Positions 16,573-25,642 are shown, numbered from the stretch's first letter. The stretch: 64,000 bases of DNA from Gordonia sp. OPL2 (GCF_003797825.1 NZ_RKME01000008.1:62001-126000), one strand, 5' to 3'. A program made the numbers and translations. Notes: generated from the letters alone by a model not told the origin.

Positions 16573-18162
16573 TCATGGCTGGGCGAGCATGTCGAGAACG
16601 GCGAGGTGGCTGAAGAGGACCGACGCGCCGATGGGGTTTCCGCCGCCGGGGTAGGTGGTCCCGCTGACCGCAGCCATCGTGTTGCCCGAGGCGTAGAGGC
16701 CGCGAATTCGTTCTCCGTCGGCGGTGAGGACCGCGGCGGCCGTATCGGTCCGCAGTCCACCTTTGGTGCCGAGGTCCGACAGCCCGAATGCTGCTGCGTG
16801 GAACGGAGGCTGGTCGATCGGGACCAGTGGGGACTCGCCCCCCGAGAAGGCGCGGTCGTAGGCCTCGTCGCCCCGGCCGAACTCGGGGTCGGCACCCGCA
16901 GCGACCATCGAGTTGTATCGGGCGACGGTATCGGCGAGCCCGTCCGGGTCCACCCCGATGATCTCGGCCAGTTCGCCGAGGGTGTCGGCGGTGTGCCAGA
17001 GCCCGGCGGCCGCGTACTCACGGGCCTCGACCATCGAGACGTTGGGGGCCTTCACCGGGGGGACCGCGCCGTCCCGGTCGTCGTAGATCATCCAGAAGGG
17101 CAGCGAGGTCGCGCCGTCCCCGATGGATCGGATGATCTCGCGGCCCAGGCGGTCGTAGGGTGCCGACTCGTTGACGAAGCGCCGGCCGTCCTGGTTGACG
17201 AAGATGCCGCCGGTGAACCACAGCGCGAAGGCCGCGCGACCGTCGGGGTGGATCAGACCGGGGGACCACCACGCCTGATCCATCAGGTCCAGATCGGCGC
17301 CGATCGACTCCGCTGCCCGGTGGGCCGCGCCCTGATTGGTGTTCGGCCCCATCGTGTCCCGAGATCGTCCGGGGACACCGTGGGCGTCGCGCATCGCCTG
17401 ATTGTGTTCGAATCCGCCCGCGCCGAGCAACACACCTCTTCTTGCCCGGATCGCGCGCCGGGAACCATTGTGTTCCACGACCGCGCCCAGTACGGCGCCG
17501 TCGTCGACGATCAGCTCGACGAGGGTGGTGTCCAGATGCAGCCGTGCCCGGGGGAAGCGTGTGAGGGCGAGCAGGAATCGCCCGATCAGTGCACGTCCGC
17601 CGATCAGGAGATCGGGTGGTGGTGTACCGAGTCGGTCGGTGTCGAGGGGACCACGTACACGCTCGGCGAGGTCGCCGAGCGTCTCGGCCGGAAGCGGGAC
17701 GGGGATGATGTGCCGCTGTCCGTCGAGTCTCGCGTGCGGTGCGGCACCGAAATAGTCCGGCCACGGGTACATCTGGAACTCGAACGCGTCGTCACTCTCG
17801 AGGTACTCGACCACGTCGGTGCCGCGGCGAACGTAGGTCTCCCGCAGTTCGTGCGGGGTTCGATCGCCGACGACCGCGTGAAAGTACTCGAGGGCGTGCT
17901 CGATGGTGTCGTCGGTGCCCGCCCGACGCAGGACGGGGTTGGCGGGGAACCACATACCGCCGCCACCGGAGTACGCGGTGGTCCCGCCGAAGGTGTCGCC
18001 GGCCTCGACCACTGTCACCCGCACGCCCTCGCGAGCGGCGGTGTAGGCGCCGCACAGCGCACCTCCCGAACCGGCGACGAGGACGTCGGTCTCGGAGTCC
18101 CAGTGCATGTCGCCTCCCTCGTCGTGCTCCATCCCAACCGGTTGCGGCTGATCCCGTTGCAT
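16573..18162 (-). CDS. KstD-family FAD-binding dehydrogenase (copy 3)
   Basis: Up to 529 residues. The FAD motif is VLVAGSGGALCGAYTAA, followed by FGGTTAYSGGGGMWFPANP; the C-terminal part has LSDLGTKGGLRTD, GLYASGNTM and PGGGNPIGASVLFS. This is a different branch from the other two copies, closer to the KstD group with the GGGGMWFP segment. ATG 18162 follows AAAGGGG; an internal ATG at 18108 follows GGGAGG, and either may be used. It heads the operon kstD-ksi-kstD-Cys protein-HSD-hsaD, and diverges from the Baeyer-Villiger gene with two 13-bp dyads in the gap. Confidence 0.85.
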   Translation of the reverse strand: MQRDQPQPVGMEHDEGGDMHWDSETDVLVAGSGGALCGAYTAAREGVRVTVVEAGDTFGGTTAYSGGGGMWFPANPVLRRAGTDDTIEHALEYFHAVVGDRTPHELRETYVRRGTDVVEYLESDDAFEFQMYPWPDYFGAAPHARLDGQRHIIPVPLPAETLGDLAERVRGPLDTDRLGTPPPDLLIGGRALIGRFLLALTRFPRARLHLDTTLVELIVDDGAVLGAVVEHNGSRRAIRARRGVLLGAGGFEHNQAMRDAHGVPGRSRDTMGPNTNQGAAHRAAESIGADLDLMDQAWWSPGLIHPDGRAAFALWFTGGIFVNQDGRRFVNESAPYDRLGREIIRSIGDGATSLPFWMIYDDRDGAVPPVKAPNVSMVEAREYAAAGLWHTADTLGELAEIIGVDPDGLADTVARYNSMVAAGADPEFGRGDEAYDRAFSGGESPLVPIDQPPFHAAAFGLSDLGTKGGLRTDTAAAVLTADGERIRGLYASGNTMAAVSGTTYPGGGNPIGASVLFSHLAVLDMLAQP

Positions 18163-18226
18163 CTGATCCCCTTTCGTGATCCGGAACCGACGCTAGGACA
18201 GCGCCGGGTGTCGGGAGTCGCCGTCT

Positions 18227-18239
18227 CCCGATGATCGGG
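18227..18239. promoter_or_regulatory. 13-bp dyad operator, perfect variant (CCCGATGATCGGG)
   Basis: Perfect palindrome with central G, of the same layout as the kshB dyad (11 of 13 bases equal). It forms the core of a 17-bp dyad (18225-18241) in the gap between copy-3 kstD and the monooxygenase gene. Confidence 0.6.
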
Positions 18240-18262
18240 AGGCGGTCTCTCCGATCGCGCGG

Positions 18263-18275
18263 ACCGATCAGCGGG
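18263..18275. promoter_or_regulatory. 13-bp dyad operator, second copy in this gap
   Basis: ACCGATCAGCGGG matches CCCGCTCAGCGGG at 11 of 13 positions and begins 36 bases after the copy at 18227. It is about 90 bases before the monooxygenase start. Confidence 0.55.
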
Positions 18276-18364
18276 AGGCCGGGGTGGCGGATCGCGTCCA
18301 ACCCCGGTTGTCTTCTCGCGATCCCATCGGACACATCGATCGGCCCTCGGGAAGGAAGCCCTCT

Positions 18365-20026
18365 GTGCGTATCTCCGACACATCACCGACCACACCCTCG
18401 TCTCCCGCATCACCACGCCCCCGCGACCACGTCGACGTCGTCGTGGTGGGCGCGGGCATCGCCGGACTCTATGCGCTGCACCGACTTCGATCGGACGGAT
18501 GGTCGGTACGTGTCTTCGAGGCCGGGCCCGACATCGGCGGTGTCTGGTTCTGGAACCGGTATCCGGGTGCCCGCTGCGACGTCGAGAGCGTCGACTATTC
18601 GTACTCCTTCGACACAGCACTGCAGCAGGAGTGGGACTGGAGCGAGAAGTACGCCACCCAGCCGGAGATCCTGCGGTATCTGCATCACGTCGCCGACCGT
18701 TTCGACCTGCGCCGCGACATCACTCTGGACACCCGTGTCGTGGACATGTCGTTCGACGAATCGTCGTCGAGTTGGACGGTGCGTACCGACCGCGGTGAGG
18801 AGGTCACCTCCCGGTTCTGCGTACTGGCCGTCGGCCCGCTCTCGAGTGCGAACATCCCCGAGATCCCGGGACTCGACTCGTTCTCGGGTCAGATCGTGCA
18901 CACCTCGTCATGGCCCGAGGACGTCGATCTGACCGGTAGGCGGGTCGGTGTCATCGGTACCGGATCGTCGGGCATCCAGGCGATCCCACACATCGCCCGC
19001 GAGGCGGGGGACCTCTACGTCTTCCAGCGCACGGCCAATTTCAGCATCCCGGCAGGAAACCGCCCGCTGGATGCGCAGACCCGTGCGCAGTACAAGCGCT
19101 CCTACGACGAACGTCGGCGCCTCTCGATGGAGAGCGGAGGCGGGTCGCCACACCGCCCGCACCCGGAGTCGGCACTTGCCGTCACCGACGACGAACGTCG
19201 CATCGCCTACGAGAAGCGTTGGCAGTTGGGCGGTGTGCTGTTCAGCAAGACCTTCCCCGATCAGCTCACCGACCGCGCCGCCAACGACACCGCGCGATCG
19301 TTCTGGGAGCAGAAGATCCGTGCCGTCGTGGACGACCCGGCCGTTGCCGAGCGTCTGATCCCCGGCGACCATCCCATCGGCGCGAAGCGGATCTGTACCG
19401 ACGACAACTATTTCGAGACCTACAACCGTGCGAATGTCCACCTCGTGGACGTCCGGCAATCGCCGATCGACTGCGTCGTCGCCGAGGGGATCAGGACTGC
19501 CGGCGAGACCATCGGACTCGACGTGATCGTGTTGGCCACCGGGTTCGACGCGATGACCGGGTCCATCGACCGGATCAACATCGTCGGTCGGGACGGCCAG
19601 ACCCTCAAACAGGCGTGGAGCGCCGGTCCGAGAACGTATCTGGGCCTGGGCGTCGACGGCTTCCCGAACCTGTTCAACATAGCGGGTCCGGGTAGCCCGT
19701 CGGTGCTCGCCAACATGGTGCTCCACGCCGAACTCCACGTCGACTGGGTGGCCGACGCGATCGGCCACCTGGACGCGGCCGGACGTCGCAGCATCGAGGC
19801 GACCACCGAGGCGGTCGACGCGTGGGTCGCCGACTGTGCCGACCGCGCGGACAATACCCTGATGCCGCAGGCGAACTCGTGGTACCTGGGTGCCAACGTC
19901 CCGGGCAGGCCGCGGGTGTTCATGCCGTTCGTCGGTGGCTTCGGCGTCTATCGAGAGATCATCGCCGACGTCGCGGCAGACGGATACCGGGGCTTTGCCC
20001 TGATGCCCGCCGAGGAGCTCACCTGA
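18365..20026 (+). CDS. Steroid Baeyer-Villiger monooxygenase (progesterone monooxygenase-like)
   Basis: FAD/NADPH enzyme inserting oxygen next to a ketone; the known homologue turns progesterone into testosterone acetate. 553 residues. First Rossmann motif VGAGIAGLY (29-36), Baeyer-Villiger fingerprint F173-S-G-QIV-H179-TSS-W183-P, second motif GVIGTGSSG (195-203). Long stretches, such as VESVDYSYSFD, ESGGGSPHRPHP and MPFVGGFGVYREI, follow the R. rhodochrous steroid monooxygenase as I recall it. GTG at 18365 has GGAAGGAAG upstream. It diverges from the kstD-ksi operon. With the esterase at 21427 it would remove the C17 acetyl side chain of C21 steroids. Confidence 0.9.
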   Translation: MRISDTSPTTPSSPASPRPRDHVDVVVVGAGIAGLYALHRLRSDGWSVRVFEAGPDIGGVWFWNRYPGARCDVESVDYSYSFDTALQQEWDWSEKYATQPEILRYLHHVADRFDLRRDITLDTRVVDMSFDESSSSWTVRTDRGEEVTSRFCVLAVGPLSSANIPEIPGLDSFSGQIVHTSSWPEDVDLTGRRVGVIGTGSSGIQAIPHIAREAGDLYVFQRTANFSIPAGNRPLDAQTRAQYKRSYDERRRLSMESGGGSPHRPHPESALAVTDDERRIAYEKRWQLGGVLFSKTFPDQLTDRAANDTARSFWEQKIRAVVDDPAVAERLIPGDHPIGAKRICTDDNYFETYNRANVHLVDVRQSPIDCVVAEGIRTAGETIGLDVIVLATGFDAMTGSIDRINIVGRDGQTLKQAWSAGPRTYLGLGVDGFPNLFNIAGPGSPSVLANMVLHAELHVDWVADAIGHLDAAGRRSIEATTEAVDAWVADCADRADNTLMPQANSWYLGANVPGRPRVFMPFVGGFGVYREIIADVAADGYRGFALMPAEELT

Positions 20027-20047
20027 CCCGGCCGGCGCCACAGACGA

Positions 20048-20082
20048 ACGAGGGCTCCCCGCCACGGTCGGGGAGCCCTCGT
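20048..20082. terminator. Bidirectional terminator hairpin
   Basis: Perfect 13-bp stem (ACGAGGGCTCCCC and its inverse) with a 9-base loop between the convergent monooxygenase and flavin reductase genes. Confidence 0.85.
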
Positions 20083-20084
20083 CG

Positions 20085-20597
20085 TCATCGGCCCGAGAAG
20101 CCGCCGAACGTCCCGCGGAAGAACAGGAGCGGTGGCTGATCCTCGTCGGAGGTGACGCCGGTGACCCGGGCCAGCGCGATGGTGTGGTCGCCGGCGTCGT
20201 ACTCGCCGACGACCGTGGCGTCGATGTGGGCCATCGCGCCGCGAACCGCCGGCGAGCCGTTACCGGTCGGGGCCCACTCGACGTCGAGGAACTTGTCTGT
20301 CCCGGTGCGTGCGAATGCCCGACACAGATCGTGCTGGTCGTGGGCGAGGATGTTGACGCACAGTGCACCCACGGTTCGCAGTCTGGGCCAACTCGTCGAG
20401 GTGCGGGCCGGGCAGAAGGACAGCAGCGGGGGATCGAGGGACACCGAGACCAGCGACTGGCAGGTGAATCCGATCGGTTCCCCGTCGTCGAGGGCGGTGA
20501 CCACCGCCACGCCCGTGGCGAAACTGCCCCACACCCGGCGGAGATTGGGCGCACTCAGGTCCTCGTCGAGGAGCAGGACGTCGTCGGTGTTCATCAT
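20085..20597 (-). CDS. Flavin reductase, HsaB paralogue
   Basis: 170-residue FMN-binding split-barrel reductase that supplies reduced flavin to a two-component monooxygenase. FATGVAVVTALDDGEPIGFTC, SVSLDPPLLSFCP, FCVNILA-like LCVNILAHDQ and GDHTIALARV are family marks, and align with HsaB at 37785. Its likely partner is the second HsaA (24400), which has no adjacent reductase. Start is one of two adjacent ATGs after GGAAGAGG. It diverges from the PadR gene, with a 13-bp dyad in the gap. Confidence 0.85.
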   Translation of the reverse strand: MMNTDDVLLLDEDLSAPNLRRVWGSFATGVAVVTALDDGEPIGFTCQSLVSVSLDPPLLSFCPARTSTSWPRLRTVGALCVNILAHDQHDLCRAFARTGTDKFLDVEWAPTGNGSPAVRGAMAHIDATVVGEYDAGDHTIALARVTGVTSDEDQPPLLFFRGTFGGFSGR

Positions 20598-20667
20598 TCC
20601 TCTTCCTCCGAAAGTTGTTTCCTCCCAGAAGGATCAACGATCGGACCGGTCGGGTACAACCATCCGT

Positions 20668-20680
20668 CCCGGTCAGCGGC
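20668..20680. promoter_or_regulatory. 13-bp dyad operator between flavin reductase and PadR genes
   Basis: CCCGGTCAGCGGC, 11 of 13 to CCCGCTCAGCGGG. With the preceding T it shares the exact 13-mer TCCCGGTCAGCGG with the kshA2 promoter (26894-26906). Confidence 0.6.
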
Positions 20681-20727
20681 GACCGCGTCGGGACGGCCCC
20701 GTGACGACGGGTTGGTAGCATCGTGCG

Positions 20728-21426
20728 GTGACCTCGGGATCAGTGCGCTTCGAGGATCTGCCCGATCTTCCACCGACCAGCTGGGCGGTCCTCGGCATGC
20801 TCTCGTACGGCGAGGAGGTCTCCGGGTACGACATCAAGAAGTGGACGGACTGGAGCATCCGTCACTACTACTGGAGTCCGTCGTTCAGTCAGGTCTACTC
20901 CGAGCTGAAGCGCCTGGAGAAACATGGCTTCGCGACCTCGCGCATGCTCCAGGGCGACGGTGCCCGCCAGCGTCGGATGTACACGATCACCGACGCCGGG
21001 CTGGCGGCCATCGCCACGTGGGAAACCCAGGCGCCCGTCGATGCCCCCATGTTGAAACATCCGGTGCTGTTGCGGGTGGCCTTCGGTCACCTCAGTACGC
21101 CTGACCGGCTCCGGGAGATGTTGCGCCGGCACATAGAGCGGGTGGACTCGCTGGCGCATCGGGTCCGGGTCGATTCCACCGCGGCGGAAGCCGAGCCGGC
21201 CTGGGCGTACGCGCGGATCGCGATGCGATGGGCCGAGCGGTACTACGCCGCCGAGCGGGAGCTCGCGCTGGCGCTGATGGATGAGCTCGACGGCGCCGCC
21301 GAGGTCATCGCGGCGGCTGAACCGGCCGAGGGGCGATTCCCGGTTCCGCGCCCCGGACACTGGCGTGAGGTCGAGCAGCAGGTGCGCGAGATCGATGCGG
21401 ACGAGGCCCGCGGCACCGGTAGCTGA
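20728..21426 (+). CDS. PadR family transcriptional regulator
   Basis: 232 residues. N-terminal winged helix: SWAVLGMLSYGEEVSGYDIKK, then PSFSQVYSELKRLEKHGF and the wing RRMYTITDAG. The C-terminal half is the helical Vir_act_alpha_C-type dimer domain (MLRRHIERVDSL...WAERYYAAERE). Start GTG with no strong ribosome site. Its promoter region holds one of the 13-bp dyads, so it is one candidate for the protein that binds them all, although known PadR sites look different. Its stop directly abuts the stop of the convergent esterase gene. Confidence 0.88.
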   Translation: MTSGSVRFEDLPDLPPTSWAVLGMLSYGEEVSGYDIKKWTDWSIRHYYWSPSFSQVYSELKRLEKHGFATSRMLQGDGARQRRMYTITDAGLAAIATWETQAPVDAPMLKHPVLLRVAFGHLSTPDRLREMLRRHIERVDSLAHRVRVDSTAAEAEPAWAYARIAMRWAERYYAAERELALALMDELDGAAEVIAAAEPAEGRFPVPRPGHWREVEQQVREIDADEARGTGS

Positions 21427-22386
21427 TCATCCCGGCGTGGGTGATCGTCGGACGCGAGTCGTCGAGAGCATCCCGCGCAGGTCGAGCCACGTCCGCTCCC
21501 GTGCCTCGGCGCAGATCGTGAGTGTCGGCATCGTCATGAAACCGTGGATCGCGCCCGGATGATCGCGATGGATGGTCGGGACACCGGCCGCGTCGAGCGC
21601 CCGGCTCAGCTGCGTCCCTTCCGACCAGAGCGGATCGTGTCCAGCAGTGACGATCAGGGTGGGGGGCAGGCCCGTCAGGTCCGCGTGCAGTGGCGAGGCG
21701 TGGGCGTGGCCGCGATCATCGGTCGACGGGACGTATTGATCCCAATACCAGCGCATGGCGGACTCGGTGTTGTAGAAGCCTCGACCGAACCGTCGATAGG
21801 AATCCGTTGTGAAGTCCGCGGCCACAACGGGATACAGCAATGCCTGACCGCTGAGCACCGGACCGCCGCGGTCGCGGATGAGTATCGCGGCGACGGCCGC
21901 GAGGTTTCCGCCGGCACTGTCCCCGGCGACCACGACCCGATCGGCATCGATGCCCAGTTCGACGGAGTGGGCGTTCACCCAGCCGATCGCGGCGGCGACG
22001 TCGTTCGCAGCGGCCGGCCACCGGTGCTCCGGGGCGAGTCGGTAGTCCACCGAGATCACCACCGCGCCGACGCCGTTGGCCATTGCCCGGCAGAGATCGT
22101 CGTGGGTGTCGAGGTCGCAGAAGACGAATCCCCCGCCGTGGGCGAACACGATGGCGGGCAGTGACGCCGTGGAGGAGTCCGGCGCCGGCTGGTAGATCCG
22201 GACCGGCAGATCCCCACCCGGGCCGGGGATGGTGCGGTCGTCCACCCGATGCATCCGCACCGGCGTGGGGTTGCGGCGGAAGCGTGCACGGATCGCCTTG
22301 CGCGCCTGCGGCCCCGTCATCGACTCGACCCGGGGAAAACCCGCCTCGAGTGCGTCGAGCAGCGTGGCGGTCTCGCGGTCGATCAT
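21427..22386 (-). CDS. HSL-family alpha/beta hydrolase (esterase)
   Basis: 319-residue hormone-sensitive-lipase type esterase. Oxyanion motif HGGGF at 83-87, nucleophile Ser157 in GDSAGG, Asp251 in GHDPLWSEG, His281 in AIHGF. Its ATG overlaps the IclR stop by four bases (ATGA), so regulator and esterase are co-translated. In a gene set with a progesterone-type monooxygenase it is a good candidate for hydrolysing the steroid 17-acetate ester, but the sequence alone shows only a carboxylesterase of unknown preference. Confidence 0.85.
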   Translation of the reverse strand: MIDRETATLLDALEAGFPRVESMTGPQARKAIRARFRRNPTPVRMHRVDDRTIPGPGGDLPVRIYQPAPDSSTASLPAIVFAHGGGFVFCDLDTHDDLCRAMANGVGAVVISVDYRLAPEHRWPAAANDVAAAIGWVNAHSVELGIDADRVVVAGDSAGGNLAAVAAILIRDRGGPVLSGQALLYPVVAADFTTDSYRRFGRGFYNTESAMRWYWDQYVPSTDDRGHAHASPLHADLTGLPPTLIVTAGHDPLWSEGTQLSRALDAAGVPTIHRDHPGAIHGFMTMPTLTICAEARERTWLDLRGMLSTTRVRRSPTPG

Positions 22387-23249
22387 CGCGCCAGCAGGGT
22401 CGGCACGGCTGGTCGAGAGCTTCCGGTCACGCCGGACATGCCGGGGCGCATGCCCATCCGCAGACGGGGGGAGCGCTGCAGCGTCGGTGCGACGCGATCC
22501 GAACCGTCTTCCAGGTTGCGCCAGATCGCCAGCGCGGTCATCCGGACAGGCCCGGCGAGTCGATGATCGAAGGTCATCCGGTCGGTCGGCCCGCACACCG
22601 AGACTGCCGCGACGGCATCGCCGATGTCGCCGACGGGCGCCGCCACGCAGCCGATCCCGGGTACCGATTCCTCACGCTCGTAGGCGATCCCATGGGCACG
22701 CACCTTGGCCAACTCGGCGGAGAGCTGGGCACGCGTTGCCAGGGAGTACCGCGTCTTGCGGGGCATCGGCTCGGGCACCGTGATGTCGGCCGCCTCGTCG
22801 AACGCGAGGATCGCCTTGCCGACCGCCGTGCAGTTCGCCGGCTGTCGGCCGCCCACGCGGGTCGGGATGGATGCGGCCAGTACGCCGCCGATCTTCTCCA
22901 GATAGAGGACGTCCGAACCGTCGAGGATGGCGAGGTGGACGACGAACCCTGTCGCCCGGTGCAGTTCGTGCAGGAACGGGGTCGCGGCCTGATGGAGGCG
23001 GTCCTGGTGCACCGCGATGGAACCCAGCTCCATCAGTCGGGTGCCGAGTTCGTAGTCGCGGCCGTGTCTGCGCAGCCACTTGAGTGCGACGAGACGCTCG
23101 AGCATGCGATGTGCCGATGAGCGCGGCAGGCCTGTGCGGCGGACGATCTGGGCGAGCGTGAGCCGGCCGGGGCCGTCGAAGGCGTCGAGGACGAGTGAGA
23201 GTCGGTCCAGGGTCGCATGCGGGGTGGACGCTTCGAGTTCGATGGTCAT
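22383..23249 (-). CDS. IclR family transcriptional regulator
   Basis: 288 residues: N-terminal winged helix (LDRLSLVLDAF, LTLAQIVRRTGLPRSSAHRMLERL), then the IclR effector domain (LHRATGFVVHLAILDGSDVLYLEKIGG, ANCTAVGKAILAF, REESVPGIGCVAAPVGD). ATG 23249 has GGAGG four bases upstream; an open frame beyond it crosses the promoter palindrome. A 32-bp near-perfect dyad lies 40-75 bases upstream and is probably its own operator. It is translationally coupled to the esterase. The effector is unknown; many IclR proteins here sense catabolic intermediates. Confidence 0.88.
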   Translation of the reverse strand: MTIELEASTPHATLDRLSLVLDAFDGPGRLTLAQIVRRTGLPRSSAHRMLERLVALKWLRRHGRDYELGTRLMELGSIAVHQDRLHQAATPFLHELHRATGFVVHLAILDGSDVLYLEKIGGVLAASIPTRVGGRQPANCTAVGKAILAFDEAADITVPEPMPRKTRYSLATRAQLSAELAKVRAHGIAYEREESVPGIGCVAAPVGDIGDAVAAVSVCGPTDRMTFDHRLAGPVRMTALAIWRNLEDGSDRVAPTLQRSPRLRMGMRPGMSGVTGSSRPAVPTLLAR

Positions 23250-23290
23250 GGCGCCTCCAGGGGCTGGTCGAGAGGCCGGCGAGTCACCGG

Positions 23291-23322
23291 TATTTCTAAT
23301 AGGCATATGCCTAATAGGAATA
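23291..23322. promoter_or_regulatory. 32-bp dyad upstream of iclR (probable IclR operator)
   Basis: Fourteen of sixteen base pairs match across the centre. The core TAGGCATATGCCTA (23300-23313) is perfect, and CTAATAGG occurs twice as a direct repeat. Its AT-rich content stands out from its surroundings and probably overlaps the promoter. Confidence 0.65.
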
Positions 23323-23396
23323 TAGAGTGTGTTGCCAGTCACATCAAGTGCCCAGGTGGCTGCGGCGCCACGACTGATCGACAGGGATGCCGACGA

Positions 23397-23429
23397 TGAG
23401 AGCGCCCGTCCGGTGGACGGGCGCTCTCA
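23397..23429. terminator. Terminator of the kshA2-hsaA2-hsaC2 operon
   Basis: Perfect 15-bp stem (TGAGAGCGCCCGTCC and inverse) with a GGT loop, 22 bases after the hsaC2 stop codon. Confidence 0.85.
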
Positions 23430-23450
23430 ACCTCGATTGCAGGTGCCTGC

Positions 23451-24356
23451 TCACATGGCGGCGAGTGGTTCGCTGCCCGTCCAGTCGTGGCCCCAGTAGC
23501 TGTCGGCGGTGATCTCCTCGGCGGTGTAGTGCGCCTCATCGACCTTCATGCCCTCGGTGCCGAATTCGATGTCCCAACCACCCGGTGCGCGGACATAGAA
23601 CGAGACCATCTTGTCGTTCGTGTGGCGACCCAGCGTCGACGAGACCGAGAAACCGTCCTTGATCACGCGGTCGAGCGCCTGACCCACGGCATCGAGGGTG
23701 TCGACTTCGACCATGACGTGGATCAGTCCCGGCGCGCCACCGTGCGGTGCAGGGCACAGTGCGAGGCTGTGGTGACGCTCGTTGACGCCGAGGAACCGGA
23801 TGCGCATGGGCCCGGCCTCCGGCGGTGCGGGAAGCCTCATCGCCCCGCGCGGCAGGAAGCCGAGCACCTCGGTGTAGAAATCGAACGCGCCCGACGGGTC
23901 GACGGTCGGCAGAACCACATGCCCGAGCCCCTGCGAGCCGGTGACGAACGCCGATCCGAATGGTGTGACGACCGGACTGTGGTCGAGGACAGGGCCGTGG
24001 AAGATCTCCACCGTCGCGCCGGTGGGATCGGTGAAGCTGATCGCCGACTCCACGCGCCGGGCGTCGGCCTCCTCCACCGAGAGCGGCTTGACTGCTACCC
24101 TCGCTCGTTCCAGGGCGACCTGTACCCGCTCGAGTGCGGCGGCATCGCGCACCTCCCAGCCGATGTCGACCACCTCGTCGGACTCGCCGCGCACCACCAC
24201 GATGCGGGCGGCGCGCTCGTCCATGCGCAGGTAGAGCGCATCCTCATCGGGGCCGGAGCCCTCGGCGAAACCGAGGACGTCGAAGGCGAATGTGCGCCAA
24301 CGATCGATGTCGTTGGTCTGGATCTTGATGTAGCCGAGACCTCTGATCTCTGTCAT
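23451..24356 (-). CDS. Extradiol catechol dioxygenase, HsaC paralogue
   Basis: Type I (VOC-fold) iron dioxygenase that opens the aromatised A ring of a 3,4-dihydroxy seco-steroid. 301 residues in two glyoxalase-like halves. Iron ligands are His146 (GLGHVVL), His213 (LIHVMVEV) and Glu264 (WDIEFG), spaced as in the copy at 36875. Last gene of the operon kshA2-hsaA2-hsaC2, 43 bases after hsaA2, and followed by a strong terminator. ATG follows AAAGGA. Clearly diverged from hsaC1, so probably not a recent duplication and perhaps acting on a differently substituted steroid. Confidence 0.9.
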   Translation of the reverse strand: MTEIRGLGYIKIQTNDIDRWRTFAFDVLGFAEGSGPDEDALYLRMDERAARIVVVRGESDEVVDIGWEVRDAAALERVQVALERARVAVKPLSVEEADARRVESAISFTDPTGATVEIFHGPVLDHSPVVTPFGSAFVTGSQGLGHVVLPTVDPSGAFDFYTEVLGFLPRGAMRLPAPPEAGPMRIRFLGVNERHHSLALCPAPHGGAPGLIHVMVEVDTLDAVGQALDRVIKDGFSVSSTLGRHTNDKMVSFYVRAPGGWDIEFGTEGMKVDEAHYTAEEITADSYWGHDWTGSEPLAAM

Positions 24357-24399
24357 GACGGTGTCCTTTGTCGCGGTGTGATGGTGGTCGTGAGGTGGG

Positions 24400-25578
24400 T
24401 CAGATCATCTTCTGCAGCGTCTCGGGCGGTTCGACGCCGAGCGAACTGAGCGACGACGCGTGGTAGACGGTGCTGGGCACGTGGATCGCGTGATTGAGGC
24501 CCGCATGGGCATCCCGCCAGAATCGTTGCAGAGGTTTGTCCATGCGCAGGGCGTTGCCGCCGGACCGTGCGAAGATCTGATCCACCGCCATCACCGCTCG
24601 CCACGCGGCGCGGACCTGGGTGCGACGGCCTGCGGCGCGCTGTGCGAACGAGACCTCGCGACCGGAATCGACCAGGTCCCACATGGTGTCGACGGTCGCG
24701 AGCAGTTCTTGGCGAGCCGCGTTGATGTCCGCTGCGGCCTCGCCGATGGCGAACAGCACGTAGGGATCGTCCTTGACCGCGGTTCCCTGGGCGCCGACGC
24801 GATCGCGCTGATAGTCCAGGTGTGCGGCGAGCGCGCCCTCGGCGATACCGATGACCGCCGAGGTGATCCCTAGTGGGAACATGTTGGACCACGGCATCTT
24901 GTACAGGGTCTCGGTGGCGCCGTAGTCGCGTTGTGCGGTCCCGTCGATGACCTCGTCCCCGTTCATGACGCGATACGACGGCACGAACGCATCGGACACG
25001 ATGATGTCCTTTGAGCCGGTGCCCTTCAGGCCCACGACATTCCACGAGTCGTCGACGATCTGGTAGTCGCTGCGCGGGAGGATCATGTGCAGCATCGTCG
25101 GCGGTTCGGCGATGCTGCCGTCGGCGTTGCCGAGCATCGCGCCGAGGAAGATCCAGTCGCAATGGTCGGTGCCCGAGCTGAACTGCCAGCGACCGTTGAA
25201 GACGTAACCGCCGTCGACCGGTACCGCGATACCCGTGGGGGCGTAGGGGGAGGCCATCCAGGTGTCGTTGTCGGCACCCCAGACCTCCTCCTGGACACGG
25301 GGAGCGGCGAAGGCCAGCTGCCACGGGTGCACCCCGACGATGCCGCACACCCATCCGGTCGCGCCATCGAGGGCGGCGGCGGCCATCACGGTCTCCGCGA
25401 ACTCGCGCGGATGGGCTTCGAACCCGCCGTACCGCTTGGGCTGCAGCAGTCGGATCGGGCCGGCCGCCTTGAGCTTCTTGGCGGTGTCGTCGGGCAGGCG
25501 GCCGAGCAGCTCGGCTTCGTCGGCCTGCGCACGGATCTCGTCGGCGATCGCGGTGAGATTGTCGAGTGCTTCGTTCAT
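24400..25578 (-). CDS. Flavin-dependent hydroxylase, HsaA paralogue
   Basis: 392-residue oxygenase of the acyl-CoA-dehydrogenase fold that hydroxylates the phenolic A ring of seco-steroids using reduced flavin. LLQPKRYGGFEAHP, ATGWVCGIVGVHPWQLAF, GRWQFSSGTDHCDW, VVGLKGTGSKDI and a C-terminal RFWRDAHAGLNHA are HsaA-type segments. ATG follows AGAAGGA. It lies between kshA2 (64 bases) and hsaC2 (43 bases). No reductase is adjacent; the HsaB paralogue at 20085 is the likely partner. Confidence 0.9.
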   Translation of the reverse strand: MNEALDNLTAIADEIRAQADEAELLGRLPDDTAKKLKAAGPIRLLQPKRYGGFEAHPREFAETVMAAAALDGATGWVCGIVGVHPWQLAFAAPRVQEEVWGADNDTWMASPYAPTGIAVPVDGGYVFNGRWQFSSGTDHCDWIFLGAMLGNADGSIAEPPTMLHMILPRSDYQIVDDSWNVVGLKGTGSKDIIVSDAFVPSYRVMNGDEVIDGTAQRDYGATETLYKMPWSNMFPLGITSAVIGIAEGALAAHLDYQRDRVGAQGTAVKDDPYVLFAIGEAAADINAARQELLATVDTMWDLVDSGREVSFAQRAAGRRTQVRAAWRAVMAVDQIFARSGGNALRMDKPLQRFWRDAHAGLNHAIHVPSTVYHASSLSSLGVEPPETLQKMI

Positions 25579-25642
25579 GATGTCCTTCTCGTTCTGTTCG
25601 GTTGCTCAGGCGTGAGGTGGGCCGCGCCACGTGGCGCAGGCC

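Noticed and set aside
16657-16669. CCCGCTGACCGCA resembles the 13-bp dyad.
   Set aside because: It lies inside the coding part of the copy-3 kstD gene, encodes conserved residues and is asymmetric; probably chance.
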